Assembly (NCBI GenBank): GCA_963769665.1
Contig: CAVYMQ010000003.1
Coordinates: 682,001-746,000, forward strand
Length of the DNA stretch: 64,000 bases
Direction of reading: 5' to 3'
DNA from: JACCTU01 sp963769665
GTDB taxonomy: Bacteria > Actinomycetota > Thermoleophilia > Gaiellales > Gaiellaceae
Part shown: positions 19,295 through 26,461 of the stretch, piece after piece
How the letters are laid out: each line of letters starts with the position of its first letter
Position numbering within the stretch: position 1 is the stretch's first letter
Translations under genes and position numbers: made by a program
The notes under the pieces: generated by a model
Told to the model about the DNA's origin: nothing
What the model saw: only the letters and a program-made list of their open reading frames with translations
The model's database searches: none

Positions 19295-20550
19295 TGAGCA
19301 GCAACGGACGACGGAGAGTCGTGATCACGGGGTTGGGGGCTGTGACCCCTCTCGCCAACGACGTGGAGACGTCGTGGTCGCGGCTGCTCGCGGGTGAGTC
19401 CGGCGCCGGCCCGATCACGCAGTTCGACCACACGGAGTACCCGGTCCACTTCGCGTGCGAGCTGAAGGACTTCGACCCGACGCAGTGGATCGACCGCAAG
19501 GCAGCTCGCCGCATGGACCGGTTCGCGCAGATGATCCTCGCCGCGGCGCGTCAGGCCGAGACGGACTCGGGGATCGACATCGCGAAGGAGCCCGATCGCG
19601 TCGGCGCCTCGATCGCCACGGGGATCGGCGGCCTCCGCTCGTTCCAGGACTGCTACGACGTGCTGAAGGAGCGCGGCCCCGATCGGGTCTCGCCGTTCTC
19701 GATCCCGTCGATCATCCCGAACATGGGCGCCGGCTGGGTCTCGATCGAGCTCGGCACGAAGGGGCCGCTGATGTCGGAGTGCACCGCCTGTGCCGCGTCG
19801 AACATGGCGATCGGCGACGCACTCGACGCGATTCGCATCGGTCGCGTTGACACCATGATTGCCGGCGGCACCGAGGCGCCGGTCACGGCGGTCGGGATCG
19901 CGGGGTTCGACTCGATGCGGGCCCTGTCGCGCAGGAACGACGATCCGGCGAAGGCCTCGCGGCCGTTCGATCAGGCGCGAGACGGGCTCGTGATGGGGGA
20001 AGCCGGTGCGGTGCTCGTGCTCGAGGAGCTCGAACACGCGCAGGCCCGCGGCGCGAAGATCTACGCAGAGCTCGTGGGCTACGGCGTCTCGTCCGACGCG
20101 GCGCACATGACGGAGCCGGATCCGACGGGCGAGAACCCGGCACGCGCGATGACGATGGCGTTTGCCGACGCGGGTGTCGACCCGAGCGAGATCGGCTACG
20201 TCAACGCGCACGCGACGTCGACGCCGCTCGGCGACTCGAGCGAGACGCGCGTCCTCAAGCTCGCCCTCGGCGAGGAGAACGCGCGCAAGACGCCGATCTC
20301 GTCGACGAAGGGGTCGACGGGCCATTGCTTCGGCGCTGCGGGTGCGATCGAAGCGGTCTTCACCGTGCTCGCCGTGCGCGACCGGAAGCTCCCGCCGACG
20401 ATCAACTACGACGAGCCCGACCCGAACTGCGATCTCGACTACATCCCGAACGAGGCGCGCGATGCCCCTGACATCGACGTCGCGTGCTCCAACTCGTTCG
20501 GCTTCGGCGGCCACAACGCGTGCATCGTGGTTCGTCGTTTCGCCGACTGA
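19294..20550 (+). CDS. fabF: 3-oxoacyl-ACP synthase II
   Basis: Elongating condensing enzyme. Catalytic Cys166 lies in TACAASN, the two histidines in NAHATSTPLGD and STGHCFGAAGAIEA. 418 aa. The ATG shares its A with the fabG stop (TGATG); GTG 19291 is equally possible. Most bacterial fab operons have acpP just before fabF; none is present here. Confidence 0.94.
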   Translation: MSSNGRRRVVITGLGAVTPLANDVETSWSRLLAGESGAGPITQFDHTEYPVHFACELKDFDPTQWIDRKAARRMDRFAQMILAAARQAETDSGIDIAKEPDRVGASIATGIGGLRSFQDCYDVLKERGPDRVSPFSIPSIIPNMGAGWVSIELGTKGPLMSECTACAASNMAIGDALDAIRIGRVDTMIAGGTEAPVTAVGIAGFDSMRALSRRNDDPAKASRPFDQARDGLVMGEAGAVLVLEELEHAQARGAKIYAELVGYGVSSDAAHMTEPDPTGENPARAMTMAFADAGVDPSEIGYVNAHATSTPLGDSSETRVLKLALGEENARKTPISSTKGSTGHCFGAAGAIEAVFTVLAVRDRKLPPTINYDEPDPNCDLDYIPNEARDAPDIDVACSNSFGFGGHNACIVVRRFAD

Positions 20551-20568
20551 GCGCGCCGACTCGGTCGC

Positions 20569-20574
20569 TACCGT
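20569..20574 (+). promoter_or_regulatory. -10 element of the metalloprotease-like gene
   Basis: TACCGT ends 7 bases before GTG 20582, implying a leaderless start separate from the fab operon. Confidence 0.4.
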
Positions 20575-20581
20575 CGCACGG

Positions 20582-21172
20582 GTGCGGATCGTCGATGTCG
20601 GAGGGCGCCTGGTCGAGGTGCAGGTGCGCGAATCGCCGCGCGCGCGGTTGCTGCGGACCATCTGGCGGCCCGGGGAGCCGGCGGAGCTCGTCGTTCCGGT
20701 GGGGACGAGCGATCGGGCGATCGACTCGGCACTTCGTGAGCACGCGCCTTGGCTTGCGCGGCAGCTCGAGTCCGAGACCGTCCGCGTGCTCGACCCGCCG
20801 CTCCTGACCGAGCGCGAGGGGCGAAAGCTCGCGCGCGAGCTTGTGACGGAGACGATCGACTCCGAGGCTCCGCGGATCGGCGTCCGGTGCCGGCGCATCG
20901 CCATCCGCGACACGCGCTCGCGCTTCGGCTCGGCCTCGTCCGCGGGCTCGCTGTCGTTCTCATGGCGGCTCGTGCTCGCGCCGCGCCGGATCCTCGACTA
21001 CGTCGTCGTACACGAGCTGTGCCACCTCGTCCACCTCGACCATTCGCGGCGCTTCTGGTCGCTCGTCGAGCGCGTGCGCCCGGACTTCCGCGAGCAGCGC
21101 GACTGGCTCGGGGACCACGGCTGGGAGCTGCTTGCGTATCGTCCTCCGCATGACGCGTTGGGCGACGTTTGA
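20582..21172 (+). CDS. YgjP/SprT-like metal-dependent hydrolase (DUF45)
   Basis: 196-aa protein with a zincin motif, VVVHELCHLVHLDHSRRFW, including the HExxH-like HELCH and a downstream His as in the YgjP/WLM family. Its substrate is unproven; family members include putative metallopeptidases. GTG 20582 starts the first conserved strand (VRIVDVGG). The 3' end overlaps the HAD gene by 23 bases. Confidence 0.78.
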   Translation: MRIVDVGGRLVEVQVRESPRARLLRTIWRPGEPAELVVPVGTSDRAIDSALREHAPWLARQLESETVRVLDPPLLTEREGRKLARELVTETIDSEAPRIGVRCRRIAIRDTRSRFGSASSAGSLSFSWRLVLAPRRILDYVVVHELCHLVHLDHSRRFWSLVERVRPDFREQRDWLGDHGWELLAYRPPHDALGDV

Positions 21173-21797
21173 CTGCTACGGCACGCTGATCGACTGGAAC
21201 GGCGGGATCCGCGCGGAGCTCGCACGGCTCTGGCCAGACGAGGATGCGGGCGAGTTGCTCCGCCGTTACCACGAGCTCGAGTCAGAGCTCGAGCACGCCG
21301 AGCCGGCGTTGCGCTACCGCGAGGTCATGCAGCGCGTCCTGGCGAGACTGGGCGAGGTGCCGTCCGGCGAGGAGGACGCGCTCGGCCGCTCGCTGCCGGG
21401 CTGGGACGTGTTCCCCGAGGTTCCCGAGGCGCTCGCGGAAGCGCGTGCCCGCGGCTGGCGGCTCGCGATCCTCTCGAACACCGACCGCGACTTCATCGAG
21501 GCGTCGAAGGCGACGATCGGCGTCCCGTTCGACGAGACGGTGGTCGCCTCGGAGATCGGCTCGTACAAGCCGGCGCCGAAGCACTGGGAGGTCTTCTACG
21601 AGCGCACCGGAGCGGATCCCGCCCGGCACGTCCACGTCGCGCAGAGCATGTTCCACGACATCGTTGTCGCCAACGAGCTCGGGCTCCCGTCCGTCTGGAT
21701 CAACCGGCTCGGCGAGCGTCACGACACCGCGCCGACACGCGAGCTGCCGGACCTCGCCGGCCTGCCGGAGGTGCTCGATGAGCTCGCCGCTCCCTGA
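21150..21797 (+). CDS. HAD-family hydrolase (haloacid dehalogenase type II-like)
   Basis: HAD phosphatase/dehalogenase fold of 215 aa. Nucleophile Asp is in ATFDCYGTLIDW, motif II is LSNTDRDF, the motif III lysine is in GSYKPAPKHW, and the acidic motif IV is near FHDIVVANELG. The FDCYGT signature and cap resemble type II 2-haloacid dehalogenases, but the substrate cannot be set. ATG 21150. Confidence 0.82.
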   Translation: MTRWATFDCYGTLIDWNGGIRAELARLWPDEDAGELLRRYHELESELEHAEPALRYREVMQRVLARLGEVPSGEEDALGRSLPGWDVFPEVPEALAEARARGWRLAILSNTDRDFIEASKATIGVPFDETVVASEIGSYKPAPKHWEVFYERTGADPARHVHVAQSMFHDIVVANELGLPSVWINRLGERHDTAPTRELPDLAGLPEVLDELAAP

Positions 21798-22695
21798 CGG
21801 CTTCGACGTTCGTTTCGCGACCGACGCCGACGCCGCCGCGGTGGCCGAGCTCGCACGAGCGTGCGAAGCCGTCGTGCTCGGAACCGCCGTGATCACCGAG
21901 GGCGACGTCCGAGATTGGTGGCGCGTGACGAAGCCCGGCGAGAACGTGTGGCTGATCCACGGCGGCGGACGACTGGTTGGCGCGGCGACGCTCTGGCCGC
22001 AGGGCGACGCGCCGAACGTCTGGGGCGACGTCCATCCCGAAGCCGTCGGTCGCGGGCTCGGCACGGCGCTGCTCGAGCTCGCCGAGGCGCGCGCCCGTGA
22101 ACTCGGAGCGTCGGCGGTTCGGAACGAGGTCTTCGCCCAGGACGAGACCGCCGCGGCGCTGCTGGAAAGCCGCGGGTACGTCCCCGTCAGGCGCCACTAC
22201 GGGATGCGCATCGAGCTGGGTGACGAGGCGCCGCCCGAGCCCGACTGGCCTGGGGGCCTCACCGTCGCGCCGTTTCGCGACGGCGACGGGCCCGCCTTCC
22301 ACGCGGCGCTCGGCGAGTCGTTCCAGGACGAGTGGGGCCACACGCCGCTCGAATACGAAGAGTGGCGGCGAGCGAGGCTCGACGCCGACGACTTCGACCC
22401 GGAGGTCTGGGCTGTCGTGCGCGACGGCGACGAGGTCGCTGCGGTCATTCGCTGCGACGTCTTTCGCTACGGAGGAGGTTGGGTCGGGGCACTCGGCGTT
22501 CGTCAGCCGTGGCGCCGCCGCGGAATCGGGCTAGCGCTTCTGCAGCACGCGTTCCGCGTCTTCCACGCGCGTGGCGAGCGGAGCGTCGGGCTCGGCGTCG
22601 ACACCGAGAACCCGACCGGCGCGACACGTCTCTACGAGCGCGCGGGAATGCATGTCGAGGACGAGACCGTCACCTTCGAGAAGAGCCTCGCGTGA
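21778..22695 (+). CDS. Double-GNAT acetyltransferase (MshD-like)
   Basis: 305 aa with two tandem GNAT domains. The N-terminal one has an acetyl-CoA loop VHPEAVGRGLGTALLE; the C-terminal one has VRQPWRRRGIGLALLQ and ends in NPTGATRLYERAGM. Two GNAT domains at this length resemble mycothiol synthase MshD, but many actinobacterial paralogues have other roles. ATG 21778 overlaps HAD by 20 bases; the next gene is a diverged copy. Confidence 0.8.
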   Translation: MSSPLPDGFDVRFATDADAAAVAELARACEAVVLGTAVITEGDVRDWWRVTKPGENVWLIHGGGRLVGAATLWPQGDAPNVWGDVHPEAVGRGLGTALLELAEARARELGASAVRNEVFAQDETAAALLESRGYVPVRRHYGMRIELGDEAPPEPDWPGGLTVAPFRDGDGPAFHAALGESFQDEWGHTPLEYEEWRRARLDADDFDPEVWAVVRDGDEVAAVIRCDVFRYGGGWVGALGVRQPWRRRGIGLALLQHAFRVFHARGERSVGLGVDTENPTGATRLYERAGMHVEDETVTFEKSLA

Positions 22696-23600
22696 GCCTG
22701 CGCCCTCCGCGCGACGACGAGTTCGACGCGATGCTCGAGCTGATGAACGCGCACCAGCTCGCAGTGTTCGGCAAGGCCGACGCGACGGCCGAGGAGCTCC
22801 GGACCTGGCTGACCACGCCGTCCGTCGACGTTCAGCGCGACGTCCGGGTGCTCGAGCGAGACGGGAAGCTCATCGGGTACGTCGACGCCGACAGGACGAA
22901 GAACGAGCCCGTGCGCTGGTGGTCCGACGTCAAGGTCGCTCCCGGCGTCGACGCGGCTCAGGTCGTCCCGGAGCTCCTCGGGTGGCTCGAGCAACGCGCG
23001 GACGACGGGCTCCTTCGCGTCTGGACGAGCGCCGACGACGAGCGTCTCTTGCCGCTCTACCTGGAGGATGGCTTCGAGGTCACGCGCCACTCCTATCGGA
23101 TGGAGATCGAGCTCGACGGCGAGGCACGCGAGCCGTCGTGGCCTGACGGCCTGCGCGTGCGCACGTTCGAGCCCGACGATGAGCGCGGGCTCTACGAGGT
23201 CGTCGTCGAGGTCTGGCAGGACACGACGGAACCGATCGACGAGCCGTTCGAGGACTTTCGCCACTGGACGACACAGCGCGAAGGCTTCGACCCAACGTTG
23301 TGGTTCCTCGTCTTCGACGGCGACGAGCTCGCAGCGTTCGCACTCGACAACCCCGACGACGTCGATCCCGACACCGGCTACGTCAACCTGCTCGGCGTGC
23401 GCCGCGCCTGGCGGAAGCAGGGCCTCGGCGAGGCGCTCCTGCTCCACTCGTTCGACACGTTCCGCAAGCGCGGGTACACACGGGCGACGCTCGGTGTGGA
23501 CGCTTCGAGCCCCACCGGTGCGACTCGGCTCTACGAGCGCGCGGGCATGCGCGTCTACCGCGACACCGTGATGCTCGACCGCCCGGTCCGTCGTAGCTAG
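22692..23600 (+). CDS. Double-GNAT acetyltransferase, paralogue of the preceding gene
   Basis: 302 aa, same two-domain layout as its neighbour and clearly related (SPTGATRLYERAGM versus NPTGATRLYERAGM). The C-terminal acetyl-CoA loop VRRAWRKQGLGEALLL is intact. The N-terminal domain lacks an R/Q-x-x-G-x-G loop (VAPGVDAAQVVPELLG), so it is probably non-catalytic. GTG 22692 overlaps the previous stop (GTGA). Its TAG stop is inside the -10 hexamer of the next gene. Confidence 0.78.
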   Translation: MSLRPPRDDEFDAMLELMNAHQLAVFGKADATAEELRTWLTTPSVDVQRDVRVLERDGKLIGYVDADRTKNEPVRWWSDVKVAPGVDAAQVVPELLGWLEQRADDGLLRVWTSADDERLLPLYLEDGFEVTRHSYRMEIELDGEAREPSWPDGLRVRTFEPDDERGLYEVVVEVWQDTTEPIDEPFEDFRHWTTQREGFDPTLWFLVFDGDELAAFALDNPDDVDPDTGYVNLLGVRRAWRKQGLGEALLLHSFDTFRKRGYTRATLGVDASSPTGATRLYERAGMRVYRDTVMLDRPVRRS

Positions 23601-23603
23601 GGT
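23598..23603 (+). promoter_or_regulatory. -10 element of the ureohydrolase-like gene
   Basis: TAGGGT ends 6 bases before GTG 23610. Its first three bases are the TAG stop codon of the preceding GNAT gene. Confidence 0.4.
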
Positions 23604-23609
23604 CTCGGC

Positions 23610-24386
23610 GTGTCGCGCCTGCGCGCGAAATGCCCCGACTGCCGAACGTACACCGCCGTCGCCCTGGGCCCTGAGTACCAGTGCCATTCGTGCGGGCGCG
23701 AGTTTGCGGCCGGCCTCGTTCGGGTGCCGCGCGCCTGGGGCGAGGGCGGCGAGGCGATGGCCGAGGCCGCCCACCTGCCGTTCGACTACCCGGAGGCGGC
23801 CGTGGTCGAGGAGGACTCGCTCGCGGACCAGAACCTCGCGATCGCCGCTGAGTTGCCCGACCGGCCGCTTGTGCTCGGCGGCTGCTGCTGCTCGCATGTC
23901 GGCACGCTCGAGGGGCTCTCCGCGCGCCACGACCGGCTCGCGCTCGTCTGGCTCGACGCGCACGGCGACCTCAACACGCCTGCCACGTCCCCGTCCGGGA
24001 ACGCCTGGGGCATGCCGCTGCGGATGATCGTCGACTCCGGGATGGTCAAGCCGGGAAACGTCGCGCTGATCGGCACGCGGAACCTCGATCCGCCCGAGGA
24101 GACGTTCATCGCCGAGAGCGGGATCCACACGGGGCCGGATGCCGTCGACCGCGCGCTTGAGGACTGCAGCTGCGTCTACGTCGCCTTCGACGTGGATTCG
24201 CTCGATCCCGGCGAGATCACGCCCTTCATGCCCGAGCCGGACGGTGTGAGCCTCGACGAGGTCGAACGGCTCTTCCTCGATCTCCGCGGCCGCTCCACGG
24301 TGGTCGGCGCCGGCCTCAGCGGCCTGGCTCCCGACCCGGACAACGTGGGACGGCTGGAGCGCCTGACCCACGCGCTCGGGCTGTAA
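23610..24386 (+). CDS. Arginase/agmatinase-superfamily protein with N-terminal zinc ribbon
   Basis: 258 aa. Residues 8-30 form a zinc-ribbon-like CPDC...CHSC. The rest is a ureohydrolase fold with the manganese motifs WLDAHGDLN and AFDVDSLDP intact. The first metal motif, normally GGDHS, reads GGCCCSHVG, replacing the Asp-His with three cysteines. That change plus the ribbon suggest altered metal chemistry or substrate, so I do not name it arginase. GTG 23610 appears leaderless. Confidence 0.75.
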   Translation: MSRLRAKCPDCRTYTAVALGPEYQCHSCGREFAAGLVRVPRAWGEGGEAMAEAAHLPFDYPEAAVVEEDSLADQNLAIAAELPDRPLVLGGCCCSHVGTLEGLSARHDRLALVWLDAHGDLNTPATSPSGNAWGMPLRMIVDSGMVKPGNVALIGTRNLDPPEETFIAESGIHTGPDAVDRALEDCSCVYVAFDVDSLDPGEITPFMPEPDGVSLDEVERLFLDLRGRSTVVGAGLSGLAPDPDNVGRLERLTHALGL

Positions 24387-24408
24387 CTCGCGCCCGAGCC
24401 TTCAGGTC

Positions 24409-24414
24409 TAACAT
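24409..24414 (+). promoter_or_regulatory. accD -10 element
   Basis: TAACAT ends exactly 6 bases before the accD ATG (24421), a leaderless arrangement. Confidence 0.5.
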
Positions 24415-24420
24415 CGCGTC

Positions 24421-25266
24421 ATGGCGGAGCCCGGAATCGACGTCCAGGTCGAGACGAACGACGCGCCCCCTGCGGATGCGAAGAAGCATCCGAACACCTG
24501 CCCGAAGTGCCAGTCGCACTACCGCGACGACGAGCTCGAGGAGAGCCTCTGGGTCTGCTCGCACTGCGGGCACCACTTCCCGATGCGCGCCCGGGCGAGG
24601 ATCCTCAGCCTGGCCGACGAGGGCAGCTTCACCGAAGAGGCCGCTGATCTCCGCTCTGACGACCCGCTGGACTTCTTCGACCTCCGCCCTTACGGCGAAC
24701 GCCTCGCCGAAGCCGAGCTCGGCACGGGCCTCGGTGAGGCGATCGTGATCGGCCGCGCGTCGGTGGAGGGCAATCCCTGCGAGCTCGCGGTCATGGACTT
24801 CGCCTTCATGGGCGGCTCGATGGGGAGCGCCGTCGGCGAGAAGTTCGCCCGCGCCTGCGACAGCGCCGTCGAGCAGGGCGTCCCGCTCGTGTCGGTCAGC
24901 GCCTCGGGTGGCGCGCGGATGCAGGAAGGGATCCTCGCCCTGATGCAGCTGCCGAAGACGATCGTCGCGGTGGCCGATCTCCACGACGCGGGCTGCGCCT
25001 ACATCTCCGTGCTCGCGCACCCGACGACCGGCGGCGTGCTCGCGAGCTTCGCGAGTCTCGGCGACGTGTTGCTCGCGGAGCCCGGAGCGCTGATGTCCTT
25101 CGCCGGCCCCCGGGTCGTCCAGCAGACGACGCGCGAGAAGCTGCCTGACGACTTCGGCCTCTCGGAGGCGAATCTCCGGTACGGACACGTGGACGCAATC
25201 GTGTCGAGACCCGAGCTGAAGCCCCATTTGGCGCGCTTGCTGCGCCTCTTCGCCAATGGCAAGTGA
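24421..25266 (+). CDS. accD: Acetyl-CoA carboxylase carboxyltransferase subunit beta
   Basis: Beta half of the carboxyltransferase that moves carboxyl from biotin to acetyl-CoA. A four-Cys zinc finger (CPKC...CSHC) at about residues 27-50 is followed by the crotonase core with MGGSMGSAVGEK and SASGGARMQEG. 281 aa. ATG 24421. Overlaps accA by 11 bases. The bacterial/plastid two-gene form is unusual beside the fused acyl-CoA carboxylases of better-known actinobacteria. Confidence 0.95.
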   Translation: MAEPGIDVQVETNDAPPADAKKHPNTCPKCQSHYRDDELEESLWVCSHCGHHFPMRARARILSLADEGSFTEEAADLRSDDPLDFFDLRPYGERLAEAELGTGLGEAIVIGRASVEGNPCELAVMDFAFMGGSMGSAVGEKFARACDSAVEQGVPLVSVSASGGARMQEGILALMQLPKTIVAVADLHDAGCAYISVLAHPTTGGVLASFASLGDVLLAEPGALMSFAGPRVVQQTTREKLPDDFGLSEANLRYGHVDAIVSRPELKPHLARLLRLFANGK

Positions 25267-26188
25267 CGCCGAGCTCCGCCTTCGCGACAGGCTCTCGAAG
25301 CTGAAGTCGATCGGGCTGCTCGGCGGCACCAAGGTCTCCGGCGAGCTCGAGCGGCTGCAGAAGCAGCTCGACCGGATCACGGCCGAGCCGAGCGAGGACG
25401 AGATCTGGCGCTCGGTCGAGCTCGCGCGTCACCAGGACCGCCCCTACACCCTCGACTACGTCGAGCGGCTGCTCGACGACTGGGTCGAGCTCCACGGAGA
25501 CCGGGGCAGAGCCGACGACGCGGCGATCATCGCGGGGCTCGGCAAGCTCGACGACCGCACGATCGTGCTCGTCGGACATCAGAAGGGCCGCGACGTCAAG
25601 GAGCGGACGAAGCGGAACTTCGGGATGGCGTACCCCGAGGGCTACCGCAAGGCGATGCGCGTGATGAAGCTCGCGGACCGGTTCGGCTTCCCGGTCGTCA
25701 CGCTCGTCGATACCCCCGGCGCGTACCCGGGCGTGGCGGCGGAGCAGCACGGTCAGGGCGGCGCGATCGCCGCGTCGCAGGCGACGATGCTGCGGCTCGG
25801 CGTCCCGATCGTCACCGTCGTGATCGGTGAGGGCGGCTCCGGCGGGGCGATCGCGATCGCGGTCGGCGACCGCGTGCTGATGCAGGAGAACGCCATCTAC
25901 TCCGTCATTTCGCCCGAAGGCTGTGCGGCGATCCTCTGGCGGGACGCCTCCGAGGCGAAGAAGGCGGCGGCCGCGTTCAAGCCAGACGCGGTCCACTGCC
26001 TGGAGCTCGGGGTGATCGACGGGATCGTCCCCGAGCCCGAGGGCGGGGCCCACACCGACCCGGACGAGGCTGCTCGGCTCCTCGGCTCCTCGGTCAGGGA
26101 GGCCCTCGACGACCTCGACGGGCTACCTGTGGACGAGTTGAGCCGCCGGCGGCGGGCCCGGTTCCGCTCGATCGGTGTTTTCGCCTAG
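25256..26188 (+). CDS. accA: Acetyl-CoA carboxylase carboxyltransferase subunit alpha
   Basis: Alpha half of the carboxyltransferase. Motifs GHQKGRDVKERTKRNFGM, DTPGAYPGVAAEQHGQG and GEGGSGGAIAIAVGD match the family; 310 aa. ATG 25256 overlaps accD. accB and accC are not in this window, so the biotin carrier and carboxylase lie elsewhere. Confidence 0.95.
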   Translation: MASDAELRLRDRLSKLKSIGLLGGTKVSGELERLQKQLDRITAEPSEDEIWRSVELARHQDRPYTLDYVERLLDDWVELHGDRGRADDAAIIAGLGKLDDRTIVLVGHQKGRDVKERTKRNFGMAYPEGYRKAMRVMKLADRFGFPVVTLVDTPGAYPGVAAEQHGQGGAIAASQATMLRLGVPIVTVVIGEGGSGGAIAIAVGDRVLMQENAIYSVISPEGCAAILWRDASEAKKAAAAFKPDAVHCLELGVIDGIVPEPEGGAHTDPDEAARLLGSSVREALDDLDGLPVDELSRRRRARFRSIGVFA

Positions 26189-26209
26189 AACAGGGGCTTT
26201 GCAGACCGC

Positions 26210-26227
26210 TCGTCCACAGTGTCCACA
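26210..26227 (+). other. Tandem DnaA-box-like 9-mers
   Basis: TCGTCCACA and GTGTCCACA abut with 9-base periodicity; the first matches origin box 375-383 exactly. Located 24 kb from the origin. Confidence 0.45.
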
Positions 26228-26252
26228 GTGTTTTCCCCTGCCCCTTTTATGA

Positions 26253-26282
26253 CTCGAGGCCGGGAAAAGTCCCGGCCTCGAG
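26253..26282 (+). terminator. Strong 13-bp hairpin after accA
   Basis: CTCGAGGCCGGGA and TCCCGGCCTCGAG form a perfect 13-bp stem with a 4-base AAAG loop, 64 bases after the accA stop. No T run follows, so factor-dependent termination or an RNA-stabilising role is possible. Confidence 0.6.
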
Positions 26283-26461
26283 CTGTGGACCCCCACTAGG
26301 AGAGAAGCTCTCCGACTAGCTCTTTGCCGCCCGGGCGATAAACGAATCGCGCCGGGCTTCCCCCTGACTCGGGGACAGCCCGGACCGGGCGTCGAGACGA
26401 TTCCTCCACAAGCCGGGCTCTTGTCCCGCTTGGCTACGCCGAGGTCGGGCAAAGTCCAGTC

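Larger units (their letters stand above)
26189..26461. other. Structured accA-ligD spacer with DnaA-box-like sites
   Basis: This 273-base spacer has no convincing ORF. It holds DnaA-like 9-mers TCGTCCACA (26210-26218, identical to an origin box) and GTGTCCACA (26219-26227), plus an inverted CCACA core at 26284-26288. Three hairpins follow: 26253-26282, 26299-26313 and an imperfect one at 26329-26357. It may be a DnaA-binding locus, a terminator cluster or a small RNA. Confidence 0.5.
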
